Below, in pieces: positions 25,434 to 34,263 of a stretch of DNA of 41,765 nucleotides (positions are counted from its first letter, which is position 1; each line of letters begins with the position of its first letter). A program made the position numbers and the translations under genes. The stretch is taken from assembly GCA_937934305.1 (NCBI GenBank), contig CALHAG010000015.1, positions 1 through 41,765 of the forward strand, written 5' to 3'. The DNA comes from Candidatus Caldarchaeum subterraneum. Lineage in GTDB: Archaea; Thermoproteota; Nitrososphaeria_A; Caldarchaeales; Caldarchaeaceae. The notes below the pieces were generated by a model. That model saw nothing but the letters and a program-made list of their open reading frames with translations. It was not told the DNA's origin and did not search any database.

Positions 25434-27224
25434 ATGAACACTGTTAGAGGTAAGATTGTCTGGGTTGCTGGGCCCGCTGTGAAGGCCGACGGCATGATGG
25501 GTGCGAAGATGTATGAAACGGTGTATGTTGGCGAGGAGAGGCTGATTGGTGAGATTATCAAGCTCACGGGAGATGTCGCGTTTATACAGGTTTACGAGAA
25601 CACGAGCGGACTGAGGCCCGGCGAGCCCGTGGAATCAACAGGTTCGCCGCTGTCTGTTTCTCTGGGCCCGGGCATGCTTGGCAGCATTTACGACGGTGTA
25701 CAGAGGCCTCTCGACGCAATAGGAAGAATCTCAACAGGCTTCATCAAGAGAGGAATCAAAGTGGACCCTCTGCCGCGGGACAAAAAGTGGAAGTTCACGC
25801 CGGTTGTGAAGAAGGGTGAAGAGGTTGGGCCCGGCGACATCATAGGAGAGGTGCCTGAAACACCGTTGGTCGTCTCCAAGATCATGGTGCCACCCAACGC
25901 GAAGCGCGGCAAACTAACCTACGTCGCTCCGGAAGGCGAGTACACCATCGAGGACACCGTGGCGACTCTCGAGACCAAAGAGGGGTCAACAGACCTAAGG
26001 CTCTATCATAATTGGCCAGTTAGGAGAGCGAGGCCTTTCAGCAGGAGGCTTGACCCCGAAGTCCCCACCATAACTGGTCAGCGTGTTCTCGACACCTTCT
26101 TCCCAATATCCAAGGGAGGAACGGCCTGCATACCGGGGGCATTCGGCACAGGAAAAACAGTTACGCTTCACCAGCTCGCAAAATGGAGCGATACAAGAGT
26201 CATCTTCCATGTCGGTTGCGGAGAACGTGGCAACGAGGAGTCGGAGGTTTTGACCGAGTTCCCACACCTCAAAGACCCGGCGACAGGTAGGCCGCTCATG
26301 GAGAGAACAGTCCTCATCGCCAACACAAGCAACATGCCTGTAGCGGCCCGCGAAGCCAGCATCTACACCGGTGTAACCATGGCGGAATACTTCAGAGACA
26401 TGGGCTATGATGTCTTGCTCGTAGCGGACTCCACCAGCCGCTGGGCCGAGGCCCTCCGCGAAATCAGCGGAAGACTCGAGGAGATGCCGGCGGAGGAGGG
26501 TTACCCCAGCTACCTTGCCAGCAGGCTGGCCGAGTTCTATGAACGAGCTGGACGTGTGGTGACGCTCGGAAACCCTGAGAGAATCGGGAGCGTCACTCTT
26601 GTGGGTGCCGTGAGCCCGCCTGGCGGAGACTTCACCGAGCCCGTTACAACACACACCATGAGGTTTATCAGAACCTTCTGGGCCCTCGACGCAAACCTCG
26701 CATATACACGCCACTACCCGGCAATTAACTGGATTACCAGCTACTCTGGATATGTGGAGACGGTGCGGAAATGGTGGGCTGAAAACGTTACGGTGGACTG
26801 GTATGAGCAGCGTTACCAGGCCTACCGGCTTCTACAGAGGGAGGCTGACTTGCTCGAGCTTGTGAGACTGCTTGGGCCCGAGGCTTTGCCTGATGAGGAG
26901 AAGCTCATCATAGACGTGGCGCGGATGATTCGCGAGGGTTTCCTGCAGCAGAGCGCCTACGACGAGGTTGACGCCTACTGCCCGCCGCTGAAACAATACA
27001 AGCTGCTCAGACTCTTCGTCATGTTCCACAAACTCGCTGAAGAAGCGCTGAGAAAAGGTGTCGCTCTCAAAGACATACGCTCTTTACCCATAATCTCGAA
27101 GCTCATTAGAGCAAAGTATGAGGTTCCCAATGATAGGCTTGAGCTTTTGGATGAGCTTGAGAGGGCTATGGTTGATACGTTTGAGAAGCTGGCATATGGG
27201 GAGAAGGTGGAGGTGAAGGCTTGA
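25434..27224 (+). CDS. atpA: A-type ATP synthase catalytic subunit A
   Basis: The 596-residue catalytic subunit of the archaeal A1Ao ATP synthase. The N-terminal beta-barrel ([16 protein letters not shown]) is followed by the A-type-specific bulge domain (about residues 115-190), then the P-loop GAFGTGKT near 235-242, the catalytic-Glu region around [12 protein letters not shown], Walker [21 protein letters not shown], and the C-terminal helical bundle. Length and motifs are normal and there is no intein. The stop overlaps the start of atpB by one base. Confidence 0.97.
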   Translation: MNTVRGKIVWVAGPAVKADGMMGAKMYETVYVGEERLIGEIIKLTGDVAFIQVYENTSGLRPGEPVESTGSPLSVSLGPGMLGSIYDGVQRPLDAIGRISTGFIKRGIKVDPLPRDKKWKFTPVVKKGEEVGPGDIIGEVPETPLVVSKIMVPPNAKRGKLTYVAPEGEYTIEDTVATLETKEGSTDLRLYHNWPVRRARPFSRRLDPEVPTITGQRVLDTFFPISKGGTACIPGAFGTGKTVTLHQLAKWSDTRVIFHVGCGERGNEESEVLTEFPHLKDPATGRPLMERTVLIANTSNMPVAAREASIYTGVTMAEYFRDMGYDVLLVADSTSRWAEALREISGRLEEMPAEEGYPSYLASRLAEFYERAGRVVTLGNPERIGSVTLVGAVSPPGGDFTEPVTTHTMRFIRTFWALDANLAYTRHYPAINWITSYSGYVETVRKWWAENVTVDWYEQRYQAYRLLQREADLLELVRLLGPEALPDEEKLIIDVARMIREGFLQQSAYDEVDAYCPPLKQYKLLRLFVMFHKLAEEALRKGVALKDIRSLPIISKLIRAKYEVPNDRLELLDELERAMVDTFEKLAYGEKVEVKA

Positions 27225-28621
27225 TGTCGACCGGGAGAAGCGGTGTAGAGTACCTCTCTATTCAGGAGATTAAGGGACCGTTGATGGTTGTCGGCGGAGT
27301 TTCGGGGGTGGGCTATGATGAGCTGGTCGAGGTTGAGACCGTTGACGGCGAGCGGAGACTCGGCAGAGTAATTGAGGTGAGCGAGGGCCGCGCCGTTGTC
27401 CAGGTCTTCGAAGGTACACAGGGCCTCGGAATCGCTGGGACAAAAGCCCGTTTCCTCGGCAGAACCATGGAGACACCTGTCTCCACCGAGATGCTTGGCC
27501 GAGTTTTCGACGGATTGGGCAGACCCATCGACGGCCTACCCGACCCCATAGCAGAGGACGTGCTCGACGTCAACGGCGAGCCAATCAACCCCGAGCAACG
27601 CGAATACCCGTCCGACTTCATCCAGACAGGGATATCGGCTATAGACGGAATGAACAGCCTTGTCCGCGGCCAGAAGCTACCCATCTTCTCGGGAGCTGGG
27701 CTACCTCATAACATGCTCGCAGCCCAGATAGCGAGGCAGGCAACCGTCCCAGGTAAAGAGGAGGAGTTCGCTGTAATCTTCGCGGCAGTAGGAGTCCAGA
27801 ACGACGAAGCCCGCTACTTTAGAAGAAGTCTCGAGGAAAGCGGAGCCATCAAGCGGAGCGCCCTCTTTCTAAACCTCGCCGACGACCCAGCCATCGAGAG
27901 AATAGTCACACCCCGTATAGCTCTCACCTTAGCCGAGTATCTAGCGTTTAAGCAGGGCTACCATGTTCTCGTCATCATCACAGACATTACAAACTATGCG
28001 GAGGCTTTGCGTGAGGTCAGCGCGGCGCGTGAGGAGGTTCCTGGGCGAAAAGGTTATCCAGGCTACATGTACACCGACCTTGCGTCGCTGTATGAGAGGG
28101 CTGGGAGGATTAAGGGTCTTAAGGGCAGCCTCACTCAGATGCCCATTCTCAGCATGCCCAGCGACGACATCACGCATCCAATCCCTGACCTAACCGGCTA
28201 CATCACAGAGGGACAGATAGTTCTTTCACGCGACCTTTACAGGAAGGGCATTTACCCACCTATCAACGTCTTGATGAGCCTCAGCAGGCTGATGGGACCC
28301 GGTATCATCTCGCAGAAAAAGACACGACCTGACCATGGAGACGTCAGCAACCAGCTCTATGCAGCATATGCAAGAGCCGTCCAGCTACGCTCCCTCGCAG
28401 AAATCGTTGGAAAATCAGGCCTCTCCGAAACAGACCTCAAGTATCTCGAGTTCGGCGACCTGTTTGAGCAACGTTTCCTCCGCCAAGGCTCCAACGAAAA
28501 CCGCACCCTTGACCAGTCGCTTGAAATCGCGTGGGACATTCTCTCAAGTTTGCCAGAGACGGAGCTGACCAAAATCAAGGAGGAACACATCCGTAAACAC
28601 TATCGTAAAAGGACATCTTAG
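27224..28621 (+). CDS. atpB: A-type ATP synthase regulatory subunit B
   Basis: The 465-residue non-catalytic B subunit. It has the F1-like fold but lacks a P-loop: the equivalent segment reads [29 protein letters not shown] and [20 protein letters not shown] are characteristic of subunit B. ATG 27224 overlaps the atpA stop (TGATG), giving coupled translation and the 3:3 ratio. Normal operons continue with subunit D, but here an MFS transporter follows after one base. Confidence 0.97.
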   Translation: MSTGRSGVEYLSIQEIKGPLMVVGGVSGVGYDELVEVETVDGERRLGRVIEVSEGRAVVQVFEGTQGLGIAGTKARFLGRTMETPVSTEMLGRVFDGLGRPIDGLPDPIAEDVLDVNGEPINPEQREYPSDFIQTGISAIDGMNSLVRGQKLPIFSGAGLPHNMLAAQIARQATVPGKEEEFAVIFAAVGVQNDEARYFRRSLEESGAIKRSALFLNLADDPAIERIVTPRIALTLAEYLAFKQGYHVLVIITDITNYAEALREVSAAREEVPGRKGYPGYMYTDLASLYERAGRIKGLKGSLTQMPILSMPSDDITHPIPDLTGYITEGQIVLSRDLYRKGIYPPINVLMSLSRLMGPGIISQKKTRPDHGDVSNQLYAAYARAVQLRSLAEIVGKSGLSETDLKYLEFGDLFEQRFLRQGSNENRTLDQSLEIAWDILSSLPETELTKIKEEHIRKHYRKRTS

Positions 28622-28622
28622 G

Positions 28623-29765
28623 TTGCCCCGCGACAGGAGATGGCTGCTTCTTTCATGGTTGTTTGTCGACCGAATAGTCTACACCCTTAACTGGCTCGCA
28701 ATCTCTCCGGCCCAGCCCTTTCTCGCAACAGAATTCAACATAGGTTTAAGCGCGCTCGGAATACTTGGAGCAGTTTTTCTCCTCGGTGTAGCCCTTTTCC
28801 AGCTTCCTGCGGCGATTTTGGCTGCACGTTATGGGGCCAAGAAGATAGCGTTGCTCGGCTTGTTTCTCTCCTCATTTTTCGCAGGTTTGTGTGGTCTGGC
28901 TCCCGCCTTCGAGTATCTTCTGGTTCTCCGTTTCCTGACGGGGGTTTTTCTCAGTTTCTTCTTCGGACCCGGCATCACCTTCTTCACCCCGTTGTTCAAC
29001 ACACGCGAGAGAGGAACCGCTGTCGGCGTCTATAACGCGGGGTTTCACACAGGTACGCTTGTTACGCTGGGTGTATGGCCAACCATAATGAGCTTGTATG
29101 GTTGGAGGCTTGGTTTACTTGTTCCCGGCGTGGCTGGTGTGTTGCTGGCTTTCGCCACCTACTGGGTGTCGAGATGGGTGGAGGACCCGGTTGACCCGCG
29201 TGGAGTTCATGTGTCAACCATTGGGAACAGGCTTGTTCTCTACTCTGCTCTCGGACTCGGGTTCGCTGGTGCTGCTTGGTATCCGTTGACACAGTTCGGC
29301 ATCCTTTACCTAACCAGCGAAGCTAAGCTCGACGTCGGCATCGCTGGGGCTATGGTGTCTGTTTTGTCGCTGGGCAGTGTTGTGGGTGCGCCTCTGTCCG
29401 GCAGGCTCTATGATAGGGCCCGTGACCGGAAACGCCTCCTCTACCTTCTTAACCTCCTCAACTCAGTCTCCCTTGCAGCCTTCTCTATCAGCCCCGTTCA
29501 AGCCATCATCCCGATTGTTTTCATGACAGGCCTCTTCTACACAGCGTCAAACAACCTCTACTACGTCACGCCTATGATGGTTGTCAGCCAGTCGGAAATC
29601 GCGGTGACAGTTGCGACCGTTAACATGGTGCATCTTCTCGCGGCATCGGCTATTCCCTACGTGTTTTCGGCCGTGGCGGAGAGCTGGGGATATTTCGCGG
29701 GATGGATGATGATGGTTTTTGTTAGTTTGTTGGCTGTTTTGTGTGTTTGGCGGATGAGGTTTTAA
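28623..29765 (+). CDS. Major facilitator superfamily transporter
   Basis: A 380-residue MFS transporter with twelve predicted membrane helices. The loop 2-3 motif reads AARYGAKKIALLGLFLSS, resembling the family's GxxxDRxGRR box, and GRLYDRARDRKRLLYL repeats it between helices 8 and 9. The start is TTG 28623, one base after the atpB stop. No neighbour points to a substrate; nitrate or organic-anion transport are guesses. Confidence 0.85.
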   Translation: MPRDRRWLLLSWLFVDRIVYTLNWLAISPAQPFLATEFNIGLSALGILGAVFLLGVALFQLPAAILAARYGAKKIALLGLFLSSFFAGLCGLAPAFEYLLVLRFLTGVFLSFFFGPGITFFTPLFNTRERGTAVGVYNAGFHTGTLVTLGVWPTIMSLYGWRLGLLVPGVAGVLLAFATYWVSRWVEDPVDPRGVHVSTIGNRLVLYSALGLGFAGAAWYPLTQFGILYLTSEAKLDVGIAGAMVSVLSLGSVVGAPLSGRLYDRARDRKRLLYLLNLLNSVSLAAFSISPVQAIIPIVFMTGLFYTASNNLYYVTPMMVVSQSEIAVTVATVNMVHLLAASAIPYVFSAVAESWGYFAGWMMMVFVSLLAVLCVWRMRF

Positions 29766-29797
29766 CCACTCTGTAGTGGTGAAATGGTTAAATAAAA
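29761..29797 (+). promoter_or_regulatory. Nested inverted repeats overlapping the TATA of the flavoprotein-UbiA operon
   Basis: Two inverted repeats are nested: TTTAACCA (29761-29768) with TGGTTAAA (29785-29792), and ACCACT (29765-29770) with AGTGGT (29775-29780). The right half-site merges with the TATA GTTAAATAAAA (29787-29797), about 25 bases before the ATG at 29817. This could be an operator that blocks TBP, or the hairpin could end the MFS transcript; sequence alone cannot decide. Confidence 0.5.
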
Positions 29798-29816
29798 ACA
29801 ACAACATAAACCAGAC

Positions 29817-30290
29817 ATGAACGTTTTCGAGGAAGCCGAGGAGATAATGGAGAACGCCTTGGTCTCCTCCCTTAGCGTAGTAACTCCCTCGGGAGAGGTT
29901 TTGACAAACCCCATGCTTCCACTCTACAGCCGCGAACGCAAAAAACTCTACATGACATCCAGCATACTCTTCAGCAAGAAAATCAACTACATCAAACAGA
30001 ACCCGCGTGTTGGCGTGCTTTTCAGCGGCCGACCATTCATCAAAACGCCGCGATATTCCGCACTACACGTCAAAGGCGACGCGAAAATCTACGAGGAAAA
30101 CCTTCACAGCGGCTGGGAGTGGCTTGTCGACTTGTGGCGCGCGAAGGAGCCCTACATAGAGGCCTTCATCAAGCAAAGGGTTGCTCTACCACTTTTCTGG
30201 GAAAGAGCAGTGATTGAGATTGAGCCGAGAGAATTGCTACTGTGGCCCGGTGGCGATTTTTCAAGGGAGCCGCTGAGGTGGAGGGCATGA
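29817..30290 (+). CDS. Pyridoxamine 5'-phosphate oxidase-like flavin-binding protein
   Basis: A 157-residue split-barrel protein of the PNPOx-like FMN/F420-binding superfamily. The core runs ALVSSLSVVTPSGEVLTNPM, KLYMTSSILFSKKINYIKQN and PRVGVLFSG, matching the strands that contact the cofactor phosphate. It is expressed from a leaderless promoter and overlaps the next gene by four bases (ATGA). The N-terminus of that next gene is a second PNPOx-like domain, so the two may pair as a heterodimeric flavoprotein attached to the prenyltransferase. Confidence 0.8.
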   Translation: MNVFEEAEEIMENALVSSLSVVTPSGEVLTNPMLPLYSRERKKLYMTSSILFSKKINYIKQNPRVGVLFSGRPFIKTPRYSALHVKGDAKIYEENLHSGWEWLVDLWRAKEPYIEAFIKQRVALPLFWERAVIEIEPRELLLWPGGDFSREPLRWRA

Positions 30291-31612
30291 GCATCGCGGC
30301 CGAGATAGAGAAATACAGCGACGTGGTCGTCTCATACCTCGACCGGGACGGCTATCCCATCAGCTTCTCCACAACCATGAGATACAGCGAAGGCAAACTC
30401 ATCATCGAAAAACCGCCATATCTCAACCCACCCAAGAAAATAACCGTCCTCCTGAACCACATAACCCCACTACCCACAGGAGGATACACCGACAGAAGAT
30501 ACTTGATGATGAAGGGCGAAGCCTTGACAGAGGGCAACACCATTATCTTCAAACCATTCAAGCAATATGGATGGGACGAGAAAACCAAACCATTCTTCCA
30601 ATACTGTGAAGAAAGAGTTCCGCAGGCGAAAAGCTATGTGACAAGGTTGAGCAAGGCTTTGGGCAGGCAGGTTAAACCGCGTCTTCCAACGCTTCAACTC
30701 CTCTTCAGAGCAACAAGGTTCCCATTCCTCACAGCAACCGCCGCACCCGTCCTTATCGGAGTAGGCACAGCCGCCTACCTAGGCTACTTCGACCCGCTGC
30801 TCTTCATCCTTACACTGGTAGGCGCGAGCCTGATACATCTCGCCCTCAACATGACAAACGACTACTACGACACAAAACTCGGAGCAGACCCTGCAAACAT
30901 CACGCCAACACCTTTCAGCGGAGGCTCACGAATACTACACTACGGTCTAATGACACCTAAGCAACTGCTGTCGCTAATTGTGCTCTTCTACGGCGTCGGC
31001 ATAGCGATAGGCCTCTACCTCGCTTTTCTCAGGGGCCTCATACCGATACTGGCGGTGATGACCACAGGTGTCTTGATAAGTATCTTCTACACTGCTCCGC
31101 CTCTCAAGCTTGCCTACAGAGGGTTGGGTGAGTTAGCTGTGGGTATAGGCTTCGGCCCAATCATCGTTCTCGGAAGCCACTACGTCCAGACACAGTTTTT
31201 CTCCCTCGAGGCCCTCGTCGCCTCTATACCCATAGGCATACTCATAATGCTCATTCTCTATGTCAACGAGATACCTGACGCACCCTACGACAAAGCAGCA
31301 GGGAAACTAACACTGGTCACACGTCTCTCAAGAGAAAACGTGCTCAAGGGATACAAGCTATCTCTCGCAGCCACCTACGCCGTGATAGTGGCCGCTGTGG
31401 CTCTGAGACTGGCTCCGCCGACTACACTGATAGCCCTCGCCACAATCCCAAAAGCCATCTCAACAGTTAGAAACGTCGCCCAGACATACGGCAACCCCTA
31501 CCTAATGATTCCAGCCCTCGCGTCCAACATCAACGTCGCAACCCTCACAGGACTGCTGCACGCCGCAGGCTTCTTCCTCTGGGCCCTAATTTCATTCACA
31601 ATAAATCTATAA
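30287..31612 (+). CDS. Fusion of a PNPOx-like flavin domain with a UbiA prenyltransferase
   Basis: A 441-residue protein. Residues 1 to ~130 resemble a PNPOx-like split barrel (VVVSYLDRDGYPISFSTTMR, KITVLLNHI, YLMMKGEA), and residues ~145-441 form a UbiA-type membrane prenyltransferase. The two Asp-rich motifs are NMTNDYYDTKLGAD near 188-201 and NEIPDAPYDKAAGK near 326-339. UbiA enzymes of the MenA group attach an isoprenoid tail to an aromatic ring in menaquinone synthesis. I chose ATG 30287, which overlaps the upstream stop by four bases; the frame begins at 30242. A soluble flavin domain joined to UbiA is unusual; a local redox step on the ring before or after prenylation is one possibility. 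Confidence 0.82.
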   Translation: MSIAAEIEKYSDVVVSYLDRDGYPISFSTTMRYSEGKLIIEKPPYLNPPKKITVLLNHITPLPTGGYTDRRYLMMKGEALTEGNTIIFKPFKQYGWDEKTKPFFQYCEERVPQAKSYVTRLSKALGRQVKPRLPTLQLLFRATRFPFLTATAAPVLIGVGTAAYLGYFDPLLFILTLVGASLIHLALNMTNDYYDTKLGADPANITPTPFSGGSRILHYGLMTPKQLLSLIVLFYGVGIAIGLYLAFLRGLIPILAVMTTGVLISIFYTAPPLKLAYRGLGELAVGIGFGPIIVLGSHYVQTQFFSLEALVASIPIGILIMLILYVNEIPDAPYDKAAGKLTLVTRLSRENVLKGYKLSLAATYAVIVAAVALRLAPPTTLIALATIPKAISTVRNVAQTYGNPYLMIPALASNINVATLTGLLHAAGFFLWALISFTINL

Positions 31613-31615
31613 ATC
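31607..31615 (+). promoter_or_regulatory. TATA box of the carbamoyltransferase operon
   Basis: CTATAAATC is centred 27 bases before the ATG at 31638 and overlaps the stop codon of the UbiA fusion. It marks the start of a separate transcription unit and a leaderless first gene. Confidence 0.6.
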
Positions 31616-31637
31616 ATGTCAGATGTAACCATTTTTC

Positions 31638-32714
31638 ATGGCTAAGAAAACTAAAGCAGGAAAACCCTCTTACGTAGGTGCTCTTCGTGGAAAAGATTTC
31701 CTTAACACAAACGACTTCAGCCAAGAAGAGATAAGCACCATTCTCAAGGCTGCACGAGACCTTCGCGAAAAATTCCGTGCACGCAAACCCACAGAGTATC
31801 TCAAAGGCCAGACGCTTTTCATGCTTTTCTACAACCGCTCACTACGCACCCGAAACAGCTTTGAAGCCGGAATCTACCAGCTCGGTGGACATGCACATTT
31901 CCTCAGCCCTTCAGACGTCTATACACCAACGCTTCCCGAGGACATGATACCTTACCAGACCGAATCCATAGCTGACGTGGCACGTGTTCTCAGCACATAC
32001 GGAGACGCGATAGCTGTCAGGATTTATGGTGACGCGGCGAAGTGGCACATCGGCAGAGGCCACAGGGTCATTCAAGAATTTGCGAAATGGGCCACCATCC
32101 CTGTCCTCAACATGGAGGACGACATCTACCACCCGTTCCAAGCCCTCGCAGACATGATGGCTATACAGGATGTAGCACCCAAGCCCCGCGGCAAGAAATT
32201 CGTCGTCTCCTACGCATATTCTGGAGGGTTGAAGCCCCTCGCCGTTCCCCAGAGCTGCATACTCATAGGAACACAGTTCGGCATGGATGTTGTCCTAGCG
32301 CATCCACCGGGCTTTGAACTCGAGGACCATGTCATAGAAGCATGCAGGAAAAACGTGGAGCAGTATGGTGGCTCATTCACCATCACAAACGACATGAAAG
32401 AAGCCTTCGAAGGAGCGGACTTTGTCTATCCAAAAGCATGGTCGCCGAAGAAATTCTTCCCACCATACAACTCGACCGTTGACAAGGAAGGTGCTATGAA
32501 ATATCAGGACCAGTTCAAAAACTGGATAACCACCCCCGAGTTGATGGATTTGACAAACAGAGGCAAGTACATGCACTGCGGCCCAGCCGACAGAGGTCAG
32601 GAGGTTGTCGACGAGGTGATAGACAGCCCACGCTACTCGCTCTACTTCCAGCAGGCTGAGAACAGGCTGCATGTGCAGAAAGCTGTTATGTCGATGACGA
32701 TGGGGAGAAGATGA
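31638..32714 (+). CDS. Knotted carbamoyltransferase, YgeW/N-acetylornithine carbamoyltransferase-like
   Basis: A 358-residue transcarbamylase. The carbamoyl-phosphate loop SLRTR is at 68-72 in FYNRSLRTRNSFEAG, HPFQ at 165-168, and a proline-rich segment LKPLAVPQS near 198-206 fits the extra loop that knots the acetylornithine/succinylornithine carbamoyltransferases and YgeW. FVYPKAWSP and AENRLHVQKAVM also recall that group rather than true OTCase. The HCLP motif reads HCGP (313-316), a Leu-to-Gly change in the substrate pocket. The next gene's ATG overlaps the stop by four bases. The substrate is probably not ornithine; direction (breakdown or synthesis) is unknown, but a carbamate kinase in the same operon points to carbamoyl phosphate as fuel. 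Confidence 0.82.
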   Translation: MAKKTKAGKPSYVGALRGKDFLNTNDFSQEEISTILKAARDLREKFRARKPTEYLKGQTLFMLFYNRSLRTRNSFEAGIYQLGGHAHFLSPSDVYTPTLPEDMIPYQTESIADVARVLSTYGDAIAVRIYGDAAKWHIGRGHRVIQEFAKWATIPVLNMEDDIYHPFQALADMMAIQDVAPKPRGKKFVVSYAYSGGLKPLAVPQSCILIGTQFGMDVVLAHPPGFELEDHVIEACRKNVEQYGGSFTITNDMKEAFEGADFVYPKAWSPKKFFPPYNSTVDKEGAMKYQDQFKNWITTPELMDLTNRGKYMHCGPADRGQEVVDEVIDSPRYSLYFQQAENRLHVQKAVMSMTMGRR

Positions 32715-33739
32715 GAACCGGGGAAGACATCCTCGACCTCATAGGCAACACACCATTGCTCAGGCTACGAAATATTGAGAAACAACATGGAGTAGAGGCG
32801 GAGATATGGGCTAAGCTCGAGTTCTACAACCCCTCGGGCAGCCTAAAAGACCGCATATACCGCGAAATGATAACAAGGGCCATCGAGAGGGGCGACCTCA
32901 GACCCGGGATGGAGATTCTCGAAGTCTCGACGGGCAACGCGGGCATAGCATGCACCTTCGTCGGAACACATCTAGGCTACAGAGTCACCATTGTAATGCC
33001 CGAGGGAATGAGCGAGGAGCGTAAACAGCTGATAAAGGCTTTCGGCGGCAACCTCGTCTTCACACCGGGGGCGGAGTCTGATGTAGACCTCAGCCTAAGA
33101 AAAGCCGAGGAAATGATGAGGCAAAACCCGGGCAAATACTGGTTCCCCAACCAGTTCACCAACCCCGACAACATCCAAGCTCACATCAAAACCACGGGGC
33201 CCGAGATATGGGAGCAGACAAAAGGCAAAGTGGACGCCTTCGTGATGTCGCAGGGCTCAGGAGGAACAGTCAGCGGAGTTGGAAAATTTCTCAAGGAAAA
33301 GAACCCGAGCGTGAAGATATACACAGTCGAGCCCAGCGAAGCCCCCATCATCAGCGAAGGCAAATGGGGTTCACACAAAATCGAGGGCATAGGCGACGGC
33401 TTCATACCCCGCAACCTCGACCTCGGCGTATGCGACGGAGTCGTGACAACAACCTCCGACGAGTCAATCGCGATGGCTAGACAGCTCGCACGTCTCGAGG
33501 GAATATTCGGCGGAATATCCTCGGGATGCAACGTCGCCGCCGCCGTCAAAGTCGCCAAAAAACATCCAAGCCTCCGAAAGATAGTGACCCTGATATGCGA
33601 CTCGGGAAACAGATATCTCTCCACGGAGCTGTATGGCGAGGGTAAGAAAACCACCGTCCCCGAGCGTGAGCACCCCCTCGACGAATACACAAAAACCATC
33701 AGAGAGAAGCATTTACCGCGGCTTGAGATAATCAGGTGA
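32711..33739 (+). CDS. Cysteine synthase-like PLP enzyme (fold type II)
   Basis: A 342-residue beta-replacing/lyase-type PLP enzyme. The PLP lysine is K46 in NPSGSLKDRIY, the phosphate-binding loop reads GSGGTVSGVG, and EGIGDGFIPRNLD and GGISSGCNVAAAV follow the O-acetylserine sulfhydrylase pattern. The substrate loop, normally TSGNTG, reads STGNAG (73-78), which may signal a different amino-acid substrate. The gene is translationally coupled (ATGA) to the carbamoyltransferase, so a role in the same pathway is more likely than general cysteine synthesis. Confidence 0.82.
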   Translation: MRTGEDILDLIGNTPLLRLRNIEKQHGVEAEIWAKLEFYNPSGSLKDRIYREMITRAIERGDLRPGMEILEVSTGNAGIACTFVGTHLGYRVTIVMPEGMSEERKQLIKAFGGNLVFTPGAESDVDLSLRKAEEMMRQNPGKYWFPNQFTNPDNIQAHIKTTGPEIWEQTKGKVDAFVMSQGSGGTVSGVGKFLKEKNPSVKIYTVEPSEAPIISEGKWGSHKIEGIGDGFIPRNLDLGVCDGVVTTTSDESIAMARQLARLEGIFGGISSGCNVAAAVKVAKKHPSLRKIVTLICDSGNRYLSTELYGEGKKTTVPEREHPLDEYTKTIREKHLPRLEIIR

Positions 33740-33815
33740 GAAGGATATAGCGGGGTTCGAATACGACGACGAGCATGGAATTGTCAAGGACCCTTTACTT
33801 GGCGGCAGAGTATTA
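33732..33815 (+). other. In-frame, protein-like extension upstream of the V4R gene without a standard start
   Basis: The frame is open from 33732 and encodes a protein-like stretch (GFEYDDEHGIVKDPLLGGRV) that resembles the N-terminus of V4R proteins, yet has no ATG, GTG or TTG before 33816. AGGTGA at 33734-33739, a match to the 16S 3' end, lies seven bases before an ATA at 33747; the same site and spacing precede the carbamate kinase ATG. An AUA start would give a 165-residue protein. Confidence 0.45.
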
Positions 33816-34244
33816 ATGCTATCCGGGAGGCTTTTTACAGAGATGAGAACTCTCCTCTCAGAGTCTATGTCAAGGCCCGCTGTAGACACGCTGCTGTGGC
33901 ACATGGGTAACAAGTATGGTTTGGCGTTGGGAAGGCGGACGAAAAAGATGGCGAAGACACGGGGAGAGGCTGTTGAGCTTCTGGCAAATGCTGCGCAGAG
34001 GTCTGGCTGGGGAAAAATAACAATCAGCGATGGCTTCGAGACAACCGGGAAAATGGTGGTGGTTTTCGAGAATTGTGTTTTCTGCGAAGGTCTGATAAGT
34101 GAGAAAACATCTGCGTGTAGTTTTCTCTCGGGGATTCTGGCCGGAATAGCTGAGTCGCTCTACGACAAAGGTGTGAGTATTCAGGAGGAGCTTTGCAGAG
34201 CAGCTGGTGGAGGGGTCTGCAGATTCAACATTCAAACGGTGTAG
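33816..34244 (+). CDS. V4R-domain (4-vinyl reductase) small-molecule-binding protein
   Basis: At least 142 residues of a V4R domain, a fold of the NO-signalling/heme-binding HNOB relatives that binds hydrocarbons or other small hydrophobic ligands. The Cys-rich end VVFENCVFCEGL ... TSACSFLSGILAGI ... CRAAGGGVCRFNI is typical. ATG 33816 is the first standard start, but the upstream frame suggests a longer protein. It sits between two PLP enzymes, so it may be a sensor or carrier for the pathway. A regulator role is conjecture. Confidence 0.8.
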   Translation: MLSGRLFTEMRTLLSESMSRPAVDTLLWHMGNKYGLALGRRTKKMAKTRGEAVELLANAAQRSGWGKITISDGFETTGKMVVVFENCVFCEGLISEKTSACSFLSGILAGIAESLYDKGVSIQEELCRAAGGGVCRFNIQTV

Positions 34245-34263
34245 CCGCTTGTTTGTCGAAAAA

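Noticed and set aside
25434-27224. Intein in atpA
   Set aside because: The protein is 596 residues with an unbroken P-loop and no splicing motifs.
32711-33739. Direct orthologue of YgeX diaminopropionate ammonia-lyase
   Set aside because: The PLP-lysine and substrate-loop motifs follow cysteine synthase, so any shared role would be by analogy.
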